Below are positions 45,680 through 55,593 of a stretch of DNA of 64,000 nt, piece by piece. Below the pieces are notes generated by a model. It saw nothing but the letters and a program-made list of their open reading frames with translations. It ran no database searches and had not been told where the DNA came from. Where the stretch lies: assembly GCF_045310525.1 (NCBI RefSeq), contig NZ_JBJHZY010000001.1:744001-808000 (forward strand), read 5' to 3'. The translations under genes and the position numbers were made by a program. Numbering within the stretch: the first letter of the stretch is position 1; every line of letters begins with the position of its first letter. The stretch comes from Clostridium_AT radicumherbarum (lineage in GTDB: Bacteria; Bacillota; Clostridia; Clostridiales; Clostridiaceae).

Positions 45680-45770
45680 AGGAATTAGCTCTCCTTCTAT
45701 CTGTATTCCTAACCCGTTCTGTATTTCTGTTTCTTTCGGTATTCATTTAACCAAGTTCATTTGAGAACTC
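45680..45770 (-). pseudogene. Fragment of a paralogue of the 63.2-63.6 kb Lsm-like gene
   Basis: On the minus strand about 70 bases match the Arg-rich tail of the gene at 63218-63643 at roughly nine positions in ten. It reads ELG-stop-MNTERNRNTERVRNTDRRR where the intact gene has ELGEMNTERNRNTGRVRNTDRRR. The in-frame stop and missing flanks show it is dead. Confidence 0.8.
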
Positions 45771-45866
45771 ATTAATAAATTTTATGGAAGATGTAAAGAT
45801 AAAACATATAAAACCAGTGCTTATATTTGGTATTATGTTATGCGAAATTATAAATTGAAAAACAAT

Positions 45867-45906
45867 AGGTGAGTGTGGGGCCAAAGATCAGGTCGGCTAG
45901 CTTAAT
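45867..45906 (+). repeat. 40-bp direct repeat, copy 2 (displaced raiA RNA tail)
   Basis: It matches the 3' end of the raiA RNA (44114-44153) at 37 of 40 bases, without the rest of the RNA. Two of the three differences lie in the closing-stem strand; one of them keeps pairing as a G-U. Confidence 0.9.
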
Positions 45907-45936
45907 GAAAAATCCAAGTAATTCTTGAATTTTTTT
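45907..45936 (+). terminator. Terminator behind the second raiA tail
   Basis: AAAAATCCAAG / CTTGAATTTTT stem with one mismatch and T-run. It may be the original terminator of the raiA RNA. The following 45937-46225 is AT-rich spacer with no gene. Confidence 0.65.
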
Positions 45937-46225
45937 ATTTTTACTTAAATTTTTATTAAGCTATTGAGGGATATTATTTTTAATAATACACATAATTATA
46001 AATATCAAATTAGAATAAGCCTAAATAAAAGTAAATATTAAATAATAACTATGTAAATTTATTTAATATTTTGTGAATTATATCGAAAAAGCTTGTTATT
46101 TTTCATATTTAGTAATAAAATGATATTAATAAATTCTACTAACAAAGCATAAATTTAACTTTATGCAAATACATTATAAAACCAGTAAATTATCACCTAA
46201 TATAGGTAGAGAGGGGCTGTGTTGT

Positions 46226-46765
46226 ATGAAGATAAATATATTAGGAAAGAACATTGAGGTTTCTGAAGGTTTAAGAAATGCAATCGAAAAGAAAATCTCA
46301 AGGCTCGATAAGTTCTTTGAAAACGAGCAGGAGGCATTTGTAACATTAAGTGTTCAAAAGGCAAGAAAAATCATTGAAGTTACTATACGATTTAATGGAG
46401 TACTTTTAAGAAGTGAAGAAGCTAATTCAGATATGTATGCTGCAATAGATATTGTTAGTGATAAATTAGAAAGACAGATGGTTAAACAAAAATCAAGACT
46501 TGAAAGAAAATATCATACAAATGTTCCATTAAAATATAAAGAAATTCCAACATATGAATATCATGAAGGTGAAGTAATAGATCCACATATAGTAAAAACT
46601 AAAAAATTTGCTGTAAAGCCTATGTCTTCCGAGGAAGCAGTTCTTCAAATGGAGCTGTTAGGACATGATTTCTTTGTATACTCTAATGCTGAAGATGGAG
46701 TAGTAAATGTAGTATATAAGAGAAAAGATGGCAATTATGGATTAATTGAACCAGAATTTTTGTAA
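46226..46765 (+). CDS. hpf: Ribosome hibernation promoting factor, long form
   Basis: Long HPF/RaiA (179 aa) dimerises idle 70S ribosomes into 100S particles. The N-terminal S30AE domain (about 1-100) starts INILGKNIEVSEGLRNAIEKK. The C-terminal dimerisation domain (about 120-179) has FAVKPMSSEEAVLQMELLGH. The ATG at 46226 is preferred; an in-frame upstream ATG would add 21 unrelated residues across the ribosome site GAGAGGGG. Confidence 0.94.
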   Translation: MKINILGKNIEVSEGLRNAIEKKISRLDKFFENEQEAFVTLSVQKARKIIEVTIRFNGVLLRSEEANSDMYAAIDIVSDKLERQMVKQKSRLERKYHTNVPLKYKEIPTYEYHEGEVIDPHIVKTKKFAVKPMSSEEAVLQMELLGHDFFVYSNAEDGVVNVVYKRKDGNYGLIEPEFL

Positions 46766-46783
46766 TTAATATTTTTAAAGATA

Positions 46784-46813
46784 AAGGAGAGCTTTAGAGC
46801 TCTCTTTTTTATT
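46784..46813 (+). terminator. Terminator after hpf
   Basis: GGAGAGCT / AGCTCTC stem with T-run. Confidence 0.85.
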
Positions 46814-46943
46814 TATTCATTCGCATACATTTTATGTAAATTATTTTAAATATTGTTCATAAAAGTTGAATGAGAATTAAATAGATGGTATAATCTATAA
46901 AGTATAATGATTTCTAATTTAACTAAGATAGTGAGGATGAAAA

Positions 46944-49448
46944 ATGGGTGTATTTAATAAAATATTTGGCAGCTATAGTGAAAGACAAGTAAAAAATATT
47001 ATTCCTACAGTAGATAAAATAGAAGCCTTAGATAAGACTATGCAGGGCTTGACTGATGAGGAGCTAATAAATAAGACTCAGGAATTTAAAGATAGATATT
47101 CAAAGGGAGAAACCTTAGACGAATTACTTCCAGAGGCCTTTGCAGTATGTAGAGAAGCTTCCTGGAGAGTTCTTGGAATGAAGCATTATAGAGTACAGCT
47201 TATAGGTGGAATTGTTCTTCATCAAGGAAGAATAGCAGAAATGAAAACTGGTGAAGGTAAGACCTTAGTTGCTACTTTACCTGCTTATTTAAATGCTATT
47301 TCTGGCAAAGGTGTGCATATAGTTACCGTAAATGATTATCTAGCAAGCAGAGATAAAGAGTGGATGGGCAAAGTTTATGAATTTCTAGGATTAAGCGTTG
47401 GCTGCATTCTTCATAATCTTAATAACGATGAAAGAAGAGAAGCCTATGGTTCAGATATAACTTATGGTACAAATAACGAATTTGGCTTTGATTATCTTAG
47501 AGATAATATGGTAATTTATAAGGAAGAAAGAGTTCAAAGGCAGCTTAATTTTGCTATAGTAGATGAAGTTGACTCAATTCTTATTGATGAGGCCAGAACA
47601 CCTTTAATTATTTCCGGTGAGGGAGATAAGTCAACAGAATTATACAGAATTGCAGATATGTTTGTAAAAACACTAGCTAAAGAAAAAGATTATACCTTGG
47701 ATGAAAAAGCTGGAGCTGTAATGCTTACAGATGATGGTGTTTTAAAGGCGGAAAAATTCTTTGGCCTTGAAACCTATACAGATGCTTCTAATATGGAAAT
47801 CCAGCATCATGTAGTTCAAGCACTTAAAGCTAATTATCATATGAAACTTGACAAGGATTATATAGTAAAAGAAGGAGAAATCATAATAGTTGATGAGTTC
47901 ACCGGAAGACTTATGGAAGGAAGAAGATACAGCGATGGTCTTCATCAAGCCATTGAAGCAAAAGAAGGTGTTAGAGTTCAAAAAGAATCTAAAACTCTTG
48001 CAACTATTACCTTCCAGAATTATTTTAGAATGTATACAAAGCTTTCTGGTATGACTGGTACTGCACTTACAGAGGAAGCTGAATTTAGAGAAATATATGG
48101 TCTTGACGTTATAGTAATACCTACAAACATGCCAATGATAAGAATAGACCACTCTGACTTAGTTTATAAATCTGAAAAGGGTAAATTTAATGCTATTGTT
48201 GATGAAATAGTTGAAACTCACTCTAAGGGCCAGCCAGTACTTGTAGGTACTGTAAGCATTGAAAAATCAGAGGTAATATCCGCACTATTAAAAAAGAAGG
48301 GTGTTCCTCATCAAGTTTTAAATGCCAAGTTCCATGAGATGGAGGCTGAAATTGTTTCACATGCCGGCGAAATGAATATGGTAACTATAGCTACAAATAT
48401 GGCAGGACGTGGTACTGATATTAAGCTTGGAGAAGGTGTTACTGATGTAGGTGGATTAAAGATTATAGGTACTGAAAGACATGAATCTAGACGTATTGAT
48501 AATCAGCTTAGAGGTCGTTCTGGCCGTCAAGGTGACCCAGGTGAATCAAGGTTCTATGTATCCCTTGAAGACGACTTAATGAGAATATTTGGATCTGAAA
48601 GATTACAAGGTATAGTTGAAAAGCTTGGACTTGAGGAAGATGAAGCTATAGAAAGTAAAATGGTTACAAGTTCTATAGAAAAAGCTCAGAAAAAGGTTGA
48701 AGGAAATAACTTTGACATCAGAAAGACTTTGCTTGGCTATGATGATGTAATGAATACTCAAAGAGAAATTATCTATAAGCAGCGATCACAAGTTCTAGAA
48801 GGAGAAAATCTTGAAGAGCAAGTTAAAGATATGATTACTGAAGTTATAACTTCAGCAGTAGATTCACATTATACAGAAGTTGAAGAAGAACTTGAAGAAG
48901 ATTTACAAAAATTACTTGCCTTCTTAGATGAAATTTATCTTCCTAAGGGTATAGTTTCTTTAGATGAACTTAAAGAAATGCCAATTCAAGAAATTAAAGA
49001 TAAATTCCTTGATATTGCAAAGGATATATACAGACATAAGGAAGATAATTTTGGATCTGAGCAGATGAGAGAAGTTGAAAGAGTAATTCTCCTTAGAGTT
49101 GTAGACACTAAGTGGATGGATCATATAGACAATATGGATCATTTAAAACAAGGTATAGGCTTAAGAGCGTACAAACAGCAGGATCCAGTGCAGGCTTATC
49201 AATTTGAAGGCAGCGAAATGTTTAATGAAATGATATATAATATAAAGGTAGATACGGTTAAATACCTATACCATGTTCAAGTTGAGAGAGCACCTGAGAG
49301 AGAGAAGGTAGCTGTAGAGACTGCAACTAACACAGACGATTCTCTTCCAAAACAGCCAATTAAGAAAGACAAAAAGGTTGGAAGAAATGATTTATGTCCA
49401 TGTGGCTCAGGAAAGAAATATAAAAATTGCTGCGGAAGACTTGCATAA
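46944..49448 (+). CDS. secA: Preprotein translocase ATPase SecA
   Basis: SecA (834 aa) drives post-translational export through SecYEG. NBD1 has MKTGEGKTLVATLPAYL and Walker B VDEVDSILIDEARTPL. NBD2 has TNMAGRGTDIKLGEG and RQGDPGESRFYVSLEDDLM. The C-terminus carries the SEC-C zinc motif NDLCPCGSGKKYKNCCG. It lies 19 nt upstream of prfB, as is common in Firmicutes. Confidence 0.98.
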   Translation: MGVFNKIFGSYSERQVKNIIPTVDKIEALDKTMQGLTDEELINKTQEFKDRYSKGETLDELLPEAFAVCREASWRVLGMKHYRVQLIGGIVLHQGRIAEMKTGEGKTLVATLPAYLNAISGKGVHIVTVNDYLASRDKEWMGKVYEFLGLSVGCILHNLNNDERREAYGSDITYGTNNEFGFDYLRDNMVIYKEERVQRQLNFAIVDEVDSILIDEARTPLIISGEGDKSTELYRIADMFVKTLAKEKDYTLDEKAGAVMLTDDGVLKAEKFFGLETYTDASNMEIQHHVVQALKANYHMKLDKDYIVKEGEIIIVDEFTGRLMEGRRYSDGLHQAIEAKEGVRVQKESKTLATITFQNYFRMYTKLSGMTGTALTEEAEFREIYGLDVIVIPTNMPMIRIDHSDLVYKSEKGKFNAIVDEIVETHSKGQPVLVGTVSIEKSEVISALLKKKGVPHQVLNAKFHEMEAEIVSHAGEMNMVTIATNMAGRGTDIKLGEGVTDVGGLKIIGTERHESRRIDNQLRGRSGRQGDPGESRFYVSLEDDLMRIFGSERLQGIVEKLGLEEDEAIESKMVTSSIEKAQKKVEGNNFDIRKTLLGYDDVMNTQREIIYKQRSQVLEGENLEEQVKDMITEVITSAVDSHYTEVEEELEEDLQKLLAFLDEIYLPKGIVSLDELKEMPIQEIKDKFLDIAKDIYRHKEDNFGSEQMREVERVILLRVVDTKWMDHIDNMDHLKQGIGLRAYKQQDPVQAYQFEGSEMFNEMIYNIKVDTVKYLYHVQVERAPEREKVAVETATNTDDSLPKQPIKKDKKVGRNDLCPCGSGKKYKNCCGRLA

Positions 49449-49467
49449 TTATTTTGGAGGGAAAGAT

Positions 49468-50590
49468 ATGTTTGCTGAATTTGAAGAGGCTGTAAATTCC
49501 ATGGATACTTTGCAGATAGAACTTGACGAAATTAGGGGGTCTCTTTGACATTGAAGCCTTAGAAAAAAGACTTGAAGAATTTGAAAATAAAATGCAAGAG
49601 CCAGACTTTTGGAATGATTCAAGGAGCGCTCAAGGTATAACTCAAGAGGCAAAGCTTATTAAGGATAAAATTGAAAACTTTAATTCTTTAAAAAATAGAT
49701 TCGAAGATGTTATAGTTTTAATTGAACTATCATCTCTAGATGAGGATGAGAATATTAAGAGAGAAGTAATAAGTGAAGTAAAGCTTCTTTTAAAGGATTT
49801 GGAAAAACTTAAAATTGAGATAATGCTTTCGGGAGAATATGATAGGGATAACGCAATATTAAACTTACATGCTGGAGCAGGAGGAACTGATGCTCAGGAT
49901 TGGACTGAAATGCTACTGCGAATGTACACAAGGTGGTGCATTGATAAAGGTTACAAAATAGAAACTATAGATTTTGAACCTGGAGATGAGGCAGGAATTA
50001 AAGGCACCGCTGTAAGAGTAATAGGTGAATTTGCTTATGGTTACTTAAAGGCCGAAAAGGGCATTCACAGGCTTGTAAGAATTTCTCCATTTAATTCAGC
50101 TGGAAAAAGACAGACTTCCTTTGCTTCTGTTGAGGTACTGCCAGAACTTACTGATGAACAGGATATAGAAATTAGGCCTGAGGATTTAAAAATTGACACA
50201 TTTAGAGCTGGCGGTGCAGGTGGTCAATATGTAAATAAAACCGAGTCAGCAATTAGAATAACTCATATTCCAACAGGTATTGTTGTTCAATGTCAAAATG
50301 AGAGAAGTCAGCACAGCAATAGAGAAACAGCAATGAAAATGTTAAAAGGAAAACTAATTGAACTAAAGGAAAGAGCACATAAGGAAAAAGTAGAAGACTT
50401 AACTGGAGAGCTAAGAGACATAGGCTGGGGCAGCCAAATTAGATCCTATGTTTTTCAGCCCTATACCATGGTTAAGGATCATAGAACAAATGCCGAAGCA
50501 GGTAATATTGGAGCTGTTATGGATGGAGACATTGATATGTTTATTAATGAATACCTAAAGCAAAGCAGCAATGGGAAATTAGATTTATAA
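49468..50590 (+). CDS. prfB: Peptide chain release factor 2, with programmed +1 frameshift
   Basis: RF2 (373 aa after frameshift) reads UAA and UGA. The first 26 codons run from ATG 49468 (ribosome site GGAGGG) to an in-frame TGA at 49546-49548 in the classic context AGGGGG-TCT-CTT-TGA-C. A +1 slip on CTT continues with GAC at 49547. AGGGGG acts as the internal stimulatory Shine-Dalgarno. The stop-codon tripeptide is SPF (RISPFNSAGK), and GGQ is in RAGGAGGQYVNKTES. The frameshift gives autoregulation by RF2 level. CDS is join(49468..49545, 49547..50590). Confidence 0.96.
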
Positions 50591-50657
50591 AAAGTAAAAA
50601 TCTTTATGGATATTTTCATAGAAGAAATTAAAATTTTTAAGACACTAAAATAACAGA

Positions 50658-50712
50658 AAGCACTGAAAACACTGATAGAATACATTAATTAAATTCTATC
50701 AGTGCTTTAGCG
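50658..50712. terminator. Long hairpin between prfB and the M28 peptidase
   Basis: CACTGATAGAAT / ATTCTATCAGTG, 12 bp with an intervening AT-rich loop, followed by CTTT. It lies between convergent genes and resembles the GCACTATCA hairpin family. Confidence 0.7.
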
Positions 50713-50724
50713 GATTTTCCTATT

Positions 50725-52086
50725 TCAGTGTCTTTTATTATTAAATTTTCTAACTTGAAGCATAAGCAAAACAAAAAATATTAGAGTTCCTACACTAGAG
50801 AAAATTAAAATATACTTATTATAATTAAGAAAAACATTACTGGAAAAGCCGTTTTTAAGTATTTCCTTAGAAGCTACTTTAAAGCATCTATCTATTGCTG
50901 AAGTATTTATATATTGAACTTTATCCTCTGGTGTATGAATTTTAGATGAATCACTGTCACAAAAGGTAATAGCGTCTATGTTATTTTTTCTAAAAGCTTC
51001 ATGATCACTTGAGTCTTGAAAAAGTAGGTTATAATTTACTTTTTCATTAATGCAGGTTTGACTTACGGCATGTATAAAAGGAGTTTTATCCGTATCCTTG
51101 CTTCCACCCATAATACTTAAAGGTACTGCGCTGCTTCCTATCATATCAAAATTATATACTTTAGAACCTTTTAATTCATTTGAATATTTGTAGACGAAAT
51201 GCTCAGAACCTAAACAGCCAAATTCTTCTGCATTAAAAGCTGCAAAGATAATATTTCTATCAGGTTTTCCAAGTGTTGTAACATATTTAACAAGTTCAAG
51301 CAAAAATGAGACACCAGAAGCATTATCAAAGGCCCCCTTATATATGTTTCCGGAAAGATCACTACCAAGGTGGTCAAAATGTGCTGATATAATTATTGGA
51401 GGTAAATTAGGATTTTTGCCTTCAATAAAACCAACTACATTATTTAAAGTCGTATTTTTAATATCAACTGGTATATAGCAGGATATTCTATAATTTTTAT
51501 GAATATATGATTCTATTTCTGCAAGAGTATTCTTTGTAACCATTATGTATAAACTTTGAAAGCGAGGGTCTGACCCCATGAAGGAGCTTCTGAAAGCTAA
51601 TGAATTATTATTCGGTACTAAAAATACAAAGCTATCTGTTCCTACAGTTACTTGAAGTGCTCCTTCAACCTGCTTTATAGAATTTTTATTAGTAAAGTTA
51701 ATTGTGTTTTTTTTGAAATTTAACATTTCCTCTTTATAATCTATACCATATTTAAACTCTTTTACTAGCCCACCTTTACTATCGTATATTTTGAGATAGG
51801 GAATATCGTTTATTCGATGAGGATAATTAGTTTCAAACTGATCGTAGTAATTACCATCATAGGGAAGCAGCCCATTTTTTTCATACTCATTTTTAATAAA
51901 AGCTGAAACCTCAAAATTTTCAACTGTACCTGATAATCTGCCCTTAAAATAATCAGAGGAGAGATAGCTTATATTTTCTTTTACTTCGGCATGGCTAAAG
52001 CTATACACATGATTATAAATATTTAAGCTGTATAATAGTACAAAAAAGAATATTATTAGGAAAAAAGATGAAATATATTTTTTCAA
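50725..52086 (-). CDS. M28 family zinc aminopeptidase, membrane-anchored
   Basis: This 453-aa protein has a signal or anchor helix at about 5-25 and a second helix near the C-terminus (about 425-445). The M28 domain has its expected ligands: SAHFDHLG (His, Asp), GAFDNASGV (Asp), AAFNAEEFG (Glu-Glu), FDMIGS (Asp) and DSSDHEAF (His). It probably sits outside the membrane and releases N-terminal amino acids from peptides. It is transcribed divergently from tex and has no obvious partner. Confidence 0.88.
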   Translation of the reverse strand: MKKYISSFFLIIFFFVLLYSLNIYNHVYSFSHAEVKENISYLSSDYFKGRLSGTVENFEVSAFIKNEYEKNGLLPYDGNYYDQFETNYPHRINDIPYLKIYDSKGGLVKEFKYGIDYKEEMLNFKKNTINFTNKNSIKQVEGALQVTVGTDSFVFLVPNNNSLAFRSSFMGSDPRFQSLYIMVTKNTLAEIESYIHKNYRISCYIPVDIKNTTLNNVVGFIEGKNPNLPPIIISAHFDHLGSDLSGNIYKGAFDNASGVSFLLELVKYVTTLGKPDRNIIFAAFNAEEFGCLGSEHFVYKYSNELKGSKVYNFDMIGSSAVPLSIMGGSKDTDKTPFIHAVSQTCINEKVNYNLLFQDSSDHEAFRKNNIDAITFCDSDSSKIHTPEDKVQYINTSAIDRCFKVASKEILKNGFSSNVFLNYNKYILIFSSVGTLIFFVLLMLQVRKFNNKRH

Positions 52087-52240
52087 ATTTAAGCTCCTTT
52101 TATATAGTTGTCCTTAAATAATATGAAATATATTTTTTGTATATAACTTTTGACTAATAAAATATATTTCTGTAAAATTATATAGTAGTAATAAACTATT
52201 AGATCTATAGCTAGACTTTAAGTAAATTGGAGGAACATAA

Positions 52241-54403
52241 ATGAATAGTATAGAAAATAGACTTACAAGGGAATTTAACATTAAGTCCTTTCAAGTAGAA
52301 AACGTAATATCACTATTAGATGCAGGAAATACTGTGCCTTTTATAGCTAGATATAGAAAAGAAGTTACTGGTGGTCTTGATGATGTAATTTTAAGAAATT
52401 TATCTGAAAGATTGACCTATCTTAGAAATTTAGATGAAAGAAAAGAAGCAGTTTTAAAGACGATAGAAGAACAAGGAAAATTAACAGAAGAAATTAAGCT
52501 TGCAGTAGAAAACTCAGAAACCTTAACAGAAGTAGAGGATATTTATAGACCATTTAAACCTAAAAAAAGAACAAGAGCCATTATTGCAGAAGAAAAGGGA
52601 TTAAAGCCTATAGCTGAGGTTATTTTTAATGGAGATTTTAAGGGCGATATAAAAGAATTTGCAAAAGAATTTATAAATGAAGAAAAGGGTGTTAATTCAG
52701 AGGATGAAGCTCTTCAAGGGGCTATGGATATAATAAGTGAAATGATTTCTGATGTAGCTGAATACAGAAAGTGGATTAGAAGTCTCCTGCAGAGGGAAGG
52801 TTTAGTAGAAACAAGCGGGGGCTCAGAGGAACCTACTCCCTATGAAATGTATTATGATTATAAGGAAGCTGTAAAGTCTATCCCTTCTCATAGAATACTT
52901 GCTATAAACAGAGGTGAAAAAGAAAAAATATTATCAGTTAAAATAACAGCCGATAATGAAAAAATAATTCAGTATTTAAATTCAAAATGCCTTAAAGAAA
53001 ATAATATCACTGATTTTTACATAGAAGATGCAGTAAGGGATGCTGTTAAAAGACTTATTTATCCTTCCATTGAAAGAGAAGTAAGGTCAGATTTAACGGA
53101 AATTGGTGAAAATGGCGCTATAGATATATTTAAAGCTAATTTAAAGGCACTATTAATGCTATCTCCCATTAAAGGAAAGGTAGTATTAGGCTTTGATCCT
53201 GGTTTTAGAACAGGCTGCAAAATTGCAGTTTTAGATGATACAGGTAAATTTTTAGATCAGGCAACTGTTTATTGTACTGCACCGCAAAATGACATTGAAG
53301 GCTCTATTAAAATTCTTAAGAATTTGGTTTATAAATACAAGGTAGAGGTAATTTCACTTGGCAATGGTACTGCCAGCAGGGAATCTGAAGAGGTCTTAGC
53401 AAGACTTATAAAGGAAGTAAAGGAAGAGAAGGGCATAGAACTTTATTATGTAGTTGTCAGTGAAGCTGGTGCTTCTGTATATTCAGCTTCTGAGCTTGCT
53501 TCAAAGGAATATCCTGATGTTAATGTATCCATAAGAGGAGCAATTTCAATATCAAGAAGACTACAAGATCCACTTGCAGAACTGGTTAAAATTGATCCTA
53601 AAGCCATTGGCGTTGGGCAGTATCAGCATGATGTTACACCTAAAAAACTTGATGAATCTTTAAGAGGAGTAGTTGAAGATTGTGTAAACAGTGTTGGAGT
53701 GGACTTAAACATTGCTACACCAGCTCTGCTATCTTATATTTCAGGAATTAATTCTGCAATAGCTCAGAATATAGTATCCTATAGAGAAGAAAATGGTAAA
53801 TTTAAAAGCAGAAAAGAACTTTTGAAGGTTAAAAGACTTGGAGACAAGGCCTTTGAGCAATGTGCAGGTTTTTTAAGAGTTATGGAAAGCAGTGAACCTC
53901 TTGATAACACTTCTGTACACCCAGAGTCCTACAAAGCATGTAAAGAACTTTTAAATATACTTGATTATTCAATTTCAGATTTAAAAAATGGGAAATTAAT
54001 AGATATAGATGATAAAGTATCTAAAGAAGGTTTAAAAGCTTTAGCAGTGAAATTAGAAATAGGAGAACCAACCTTAAAAGATATAATTAAAGAAATTAAG
54101 AAGCCTGGAAGAGATCCTAGAGAAGAACTTCCAAAGCCAATTTTTAAAACAGGTGTGATTGATATAAAACATCTTAAATCAGGCATGCTGCTTATGGGAA
54201 CAGTAAGAAATGTAGCTGACTTTGGCGCTTTCGTAGATATTGGTGTGCATCAAGATGGATTAGTTCATAAAAGTCAATTGGCAAATAGATTTGTAAAACA
54301 TCCTTTAGATATAGTTAAGGTAGGAGATATAGTAGAAGTAAGAGTTCTTGAGGTAGATGAAAAAAGAAAGAGAATATCACTGACTATGAAAAAAGAACAG
54401 TAG
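52241..54403 (+). CDS. tex: Tex family RNA-binding protein
   Basis: Tex (720 aa) is the conserved S1-domain nucleic-acid-binding protein related to eukaryotic Spt6. The N-terminal helix-turn-helix region has PFIARYRKEVTGGLDD. The YqgF-like RNase H fold (about 310-440) begins GFDPGFRTGCKIAVLDD, then come helix-hairpin-helix repeats (about 480-560). The S1 domain (about 640-715) has GMLLMGTVRNVADFGAFVDI. It has a TTGGAGG ribosome site. Confidence 0.95.
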   Translation: MNSIENRLTREFNIKSFQVENVISLLDAGNTVPFIARYRKEVTGGLDDVILRNLSERLTYLRNLDERKEAVLKTIEEQGKLTEEIKLAVENSETLTEVEDIYRPFKPKKRTRAIIAEEKGLKPIAEVIFNGDFKGDIKEFAKEFINEEKGVNSEDEALQGAMDIISEMISDVAEYRKWIRSLLQREGLVETSGGSEEPTPYEMYYDYKEAVKSIPSHRILAINRGEKEKILSVKITADNEKIIQYLNSKCLKENNITDFYIEDAVRDAVKRLIYPSIEREVRSDLTEIGENGAIDIFKANLKALLMLSPIKGKVVLGFDPGFRTGCKIAVLDDTGKFLDQATVYCTAPQNDIEGSIKILKNLVYKYKVEVISLGNGTASRESEEVLARLIKEVKEEKGIELYYVVVSEAGASVYSASELASKEYPDVNVSIRGAISISRRLQDPLAELVKIDPKAIGVGQYQHDVTPKKLDESLRGVVEDCVNSVGVDLNIATPALLSYISGINSAIAQNIVSYREENGKFKSRKELLKVKRLGDKAFEQCAGFLRVMESSEPLDNTSVHPESYKACKELLNILDYSISDLKNGKLIDIDDKVSKEGLKALAVKLEIGEPTLKDIIKEIKKPGRDPREELPKPIFKTGVIDIKHLKSGMLLMGTVRNVADFGAFVDIGVHQDGLVHKSQLANRFVKHPLDIVKVGDIVEVRVLEVDEKRKRISLTMKKEQ

Positions 54404-54405
54404 TT

Positions 54406-54440
54406 AAAAATGCAGGGTATCATAACCCTGCATTTTCTTT
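54406..54440. terminator. Bidirectional terminator between tex and rimI
   Basis: A perfect 12-bp stem, AAAATGCAGGGT / ACCCTGCATTTT, overlaps the rimI stop; T-rich on both sides. Confidence 0.88.
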
Positions 54441-54887
54441 TGTTATATTATGTTTCCACATAATAATACCATCTTCTATAGGATCTAAGTAGTAATTTTT
54501 TCTAACACCTTCTTCAACAAAGCCATGCTTTTTATATAGGTTTTGAGCTGTAGTGTTTGATTTTCTTACTTCTAAAGTCATAGCTATAATGTCTTCTAGA
54601 GCACATACCTGAATAAGTGCATCTAGTAATAAATGGCTGATACCTAAACCCCTGAATTCAGGGTGTACGGCTATATTTGTTATCTGACCTTCATCTAATA
54701 TAAGCCAGACGCCTCCATAGCCAATGACCATATTATCCTTTACTGCTACAACATAACGTGCTACTTCATTTTTAAGTTCTTTTTCCATTGATTCTCTTGA
54801 CCAAGGTGTTTTAAAACTCAACTTGCTTATTGTAAAAACACCATCAACATGCTCTGGAGCTAAAGCTAATATAGTAATATTATCCAT
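54420..54887 (-). CDS. rimI: Ribosomal-protein-alanine N-acetyltransferase RimI family
   Basis: This GNAT acetyltransferase (155 aa) has the acetyl-CoA motif EFRGLGISHLLLDALI and the C-terminal NLYKKHGFVEEGVRKNYY. RimI acetylates the N-terminus of ribosomal protein S18 in E. coli. The ATG at 54887 overlaps the tsaB stop (ATGGATAA), indicating coupled translation; nine more in-frame codons upstream lie inside tsaB. It ends the tsaE-tsaB-rimI operon. Confidence 0.9.
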   Translation of the reverse strand: MDNITILALAPEHVDGVFTISKLSFKTPWSRESMEKELKNEVARYVVAVKDNMVIGYGGVWLILDEGQITNIAVHPEFRGLGISHLLLDALIQVCALEDIIAMTLEVRKSNTTAQNLYKKHGFVEEGVRKNYYLDPIEDGIIMWKHNITKENAGL

Positions 54888-55593
54888 TGATTTCAAGTCC
54901 TGTCCGCTTTTCATATTCCCTTACAGCTTGAGGCTTCCTTATATAAATTGGAGCAGTGCTGAATAGTTCATCCCTAATTCCAGAAGATAGTAGATTTAAG
55001 CCTAATTCGCCTAAAGAAGAAGCTTTAACTAAGTTAAGATGATTAGGTGCAAAATGATTTTTATCAAAACTTTTTAGTAATTTACTTTTAAATTTCAAGG
55101 AAGCGTCTCCTAAAAAGGTGACTGAGCAGTCATACTGTTTTAGCATTTCTATTAGCTCATCAATATGCAGAACCATATAATCTGTCAGTTTTATCAATTT
55201 ATCATTTTTAAAGGAATATAAGGCAGTATAGACATTATCACGTAAAGCATCAAGCATTGGGCAGATAATGCCTCCTGTATATGCCATGTTATAAGCTAGA
55301 GCATCTAGTGAAGAAACCGAAATAAAGGGCTTATTAGTTCCTTGGCTTAAACCTTTTATCATTGACATACCAATCCTGAGTCCAGTAAAAGAGCCAGGGC
55401 CTTTACTTACTACAAAACCATCCATATCTTTTATAGTGAGTTCAAGTGATTTTAACAGACTGTCAACCATAGGCATCAATATAACCGAATGCTGCTTTTT
55501 ATGATTTAGACTAATTTCACCTAATAATTTATTTTCATCAATAACTGCTATGCTTGCACATTCCGTTGCAGAATCTATACTAAGTATTTTCAT
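54880..55593 (-). CDS. tsaB: tRNA t6A biosynthesis protein TsaB
   Basis: TsaB (237 aa) is the ASKHA-fold partner of TsaD in the complex transferring threonylcarbamoyl to A37 of ANN-decoding tRNAs. The N-terminus ILSIDSATECASIAV and the segment VSKGPGSFTGLRIGMS are diagnostic. Its start overlaps the tsaE stop by ATGA. Confidence 0.94.
   Translation of the reverse strand: MKILSIDSATECASIAVIDENKLLGEISLNHKKQHSVILMPMVDSLLKSLELTIKDMDGFVVSKGPGSFTGLRIGMSMIKGLSQGTNKPFISVSSLDALAYNMAYTGGIICPMLDALRDNVYTALYSFKNDKLIKLTDYMVLHIDELIEMLKQYDCSVTFLGDASLKFKSKLLKSFDKNHFAPNHLNLVKASSLGELGLNLLSSGIRDELFSTAPIYIRKPQAVREYEKRTGLEING

Noticed and set aside
45867..45906. Second full raiA RNA
   Set aside because: Only the last 40 bases match; there is no partner for the closing stem upstream.
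49523..49546. TTG start for prfB downstream of the frameshift site
   Set aside because: The upstream 26 codons, the ribosome site and the frameshift signal make the standard RF2 arrangement.
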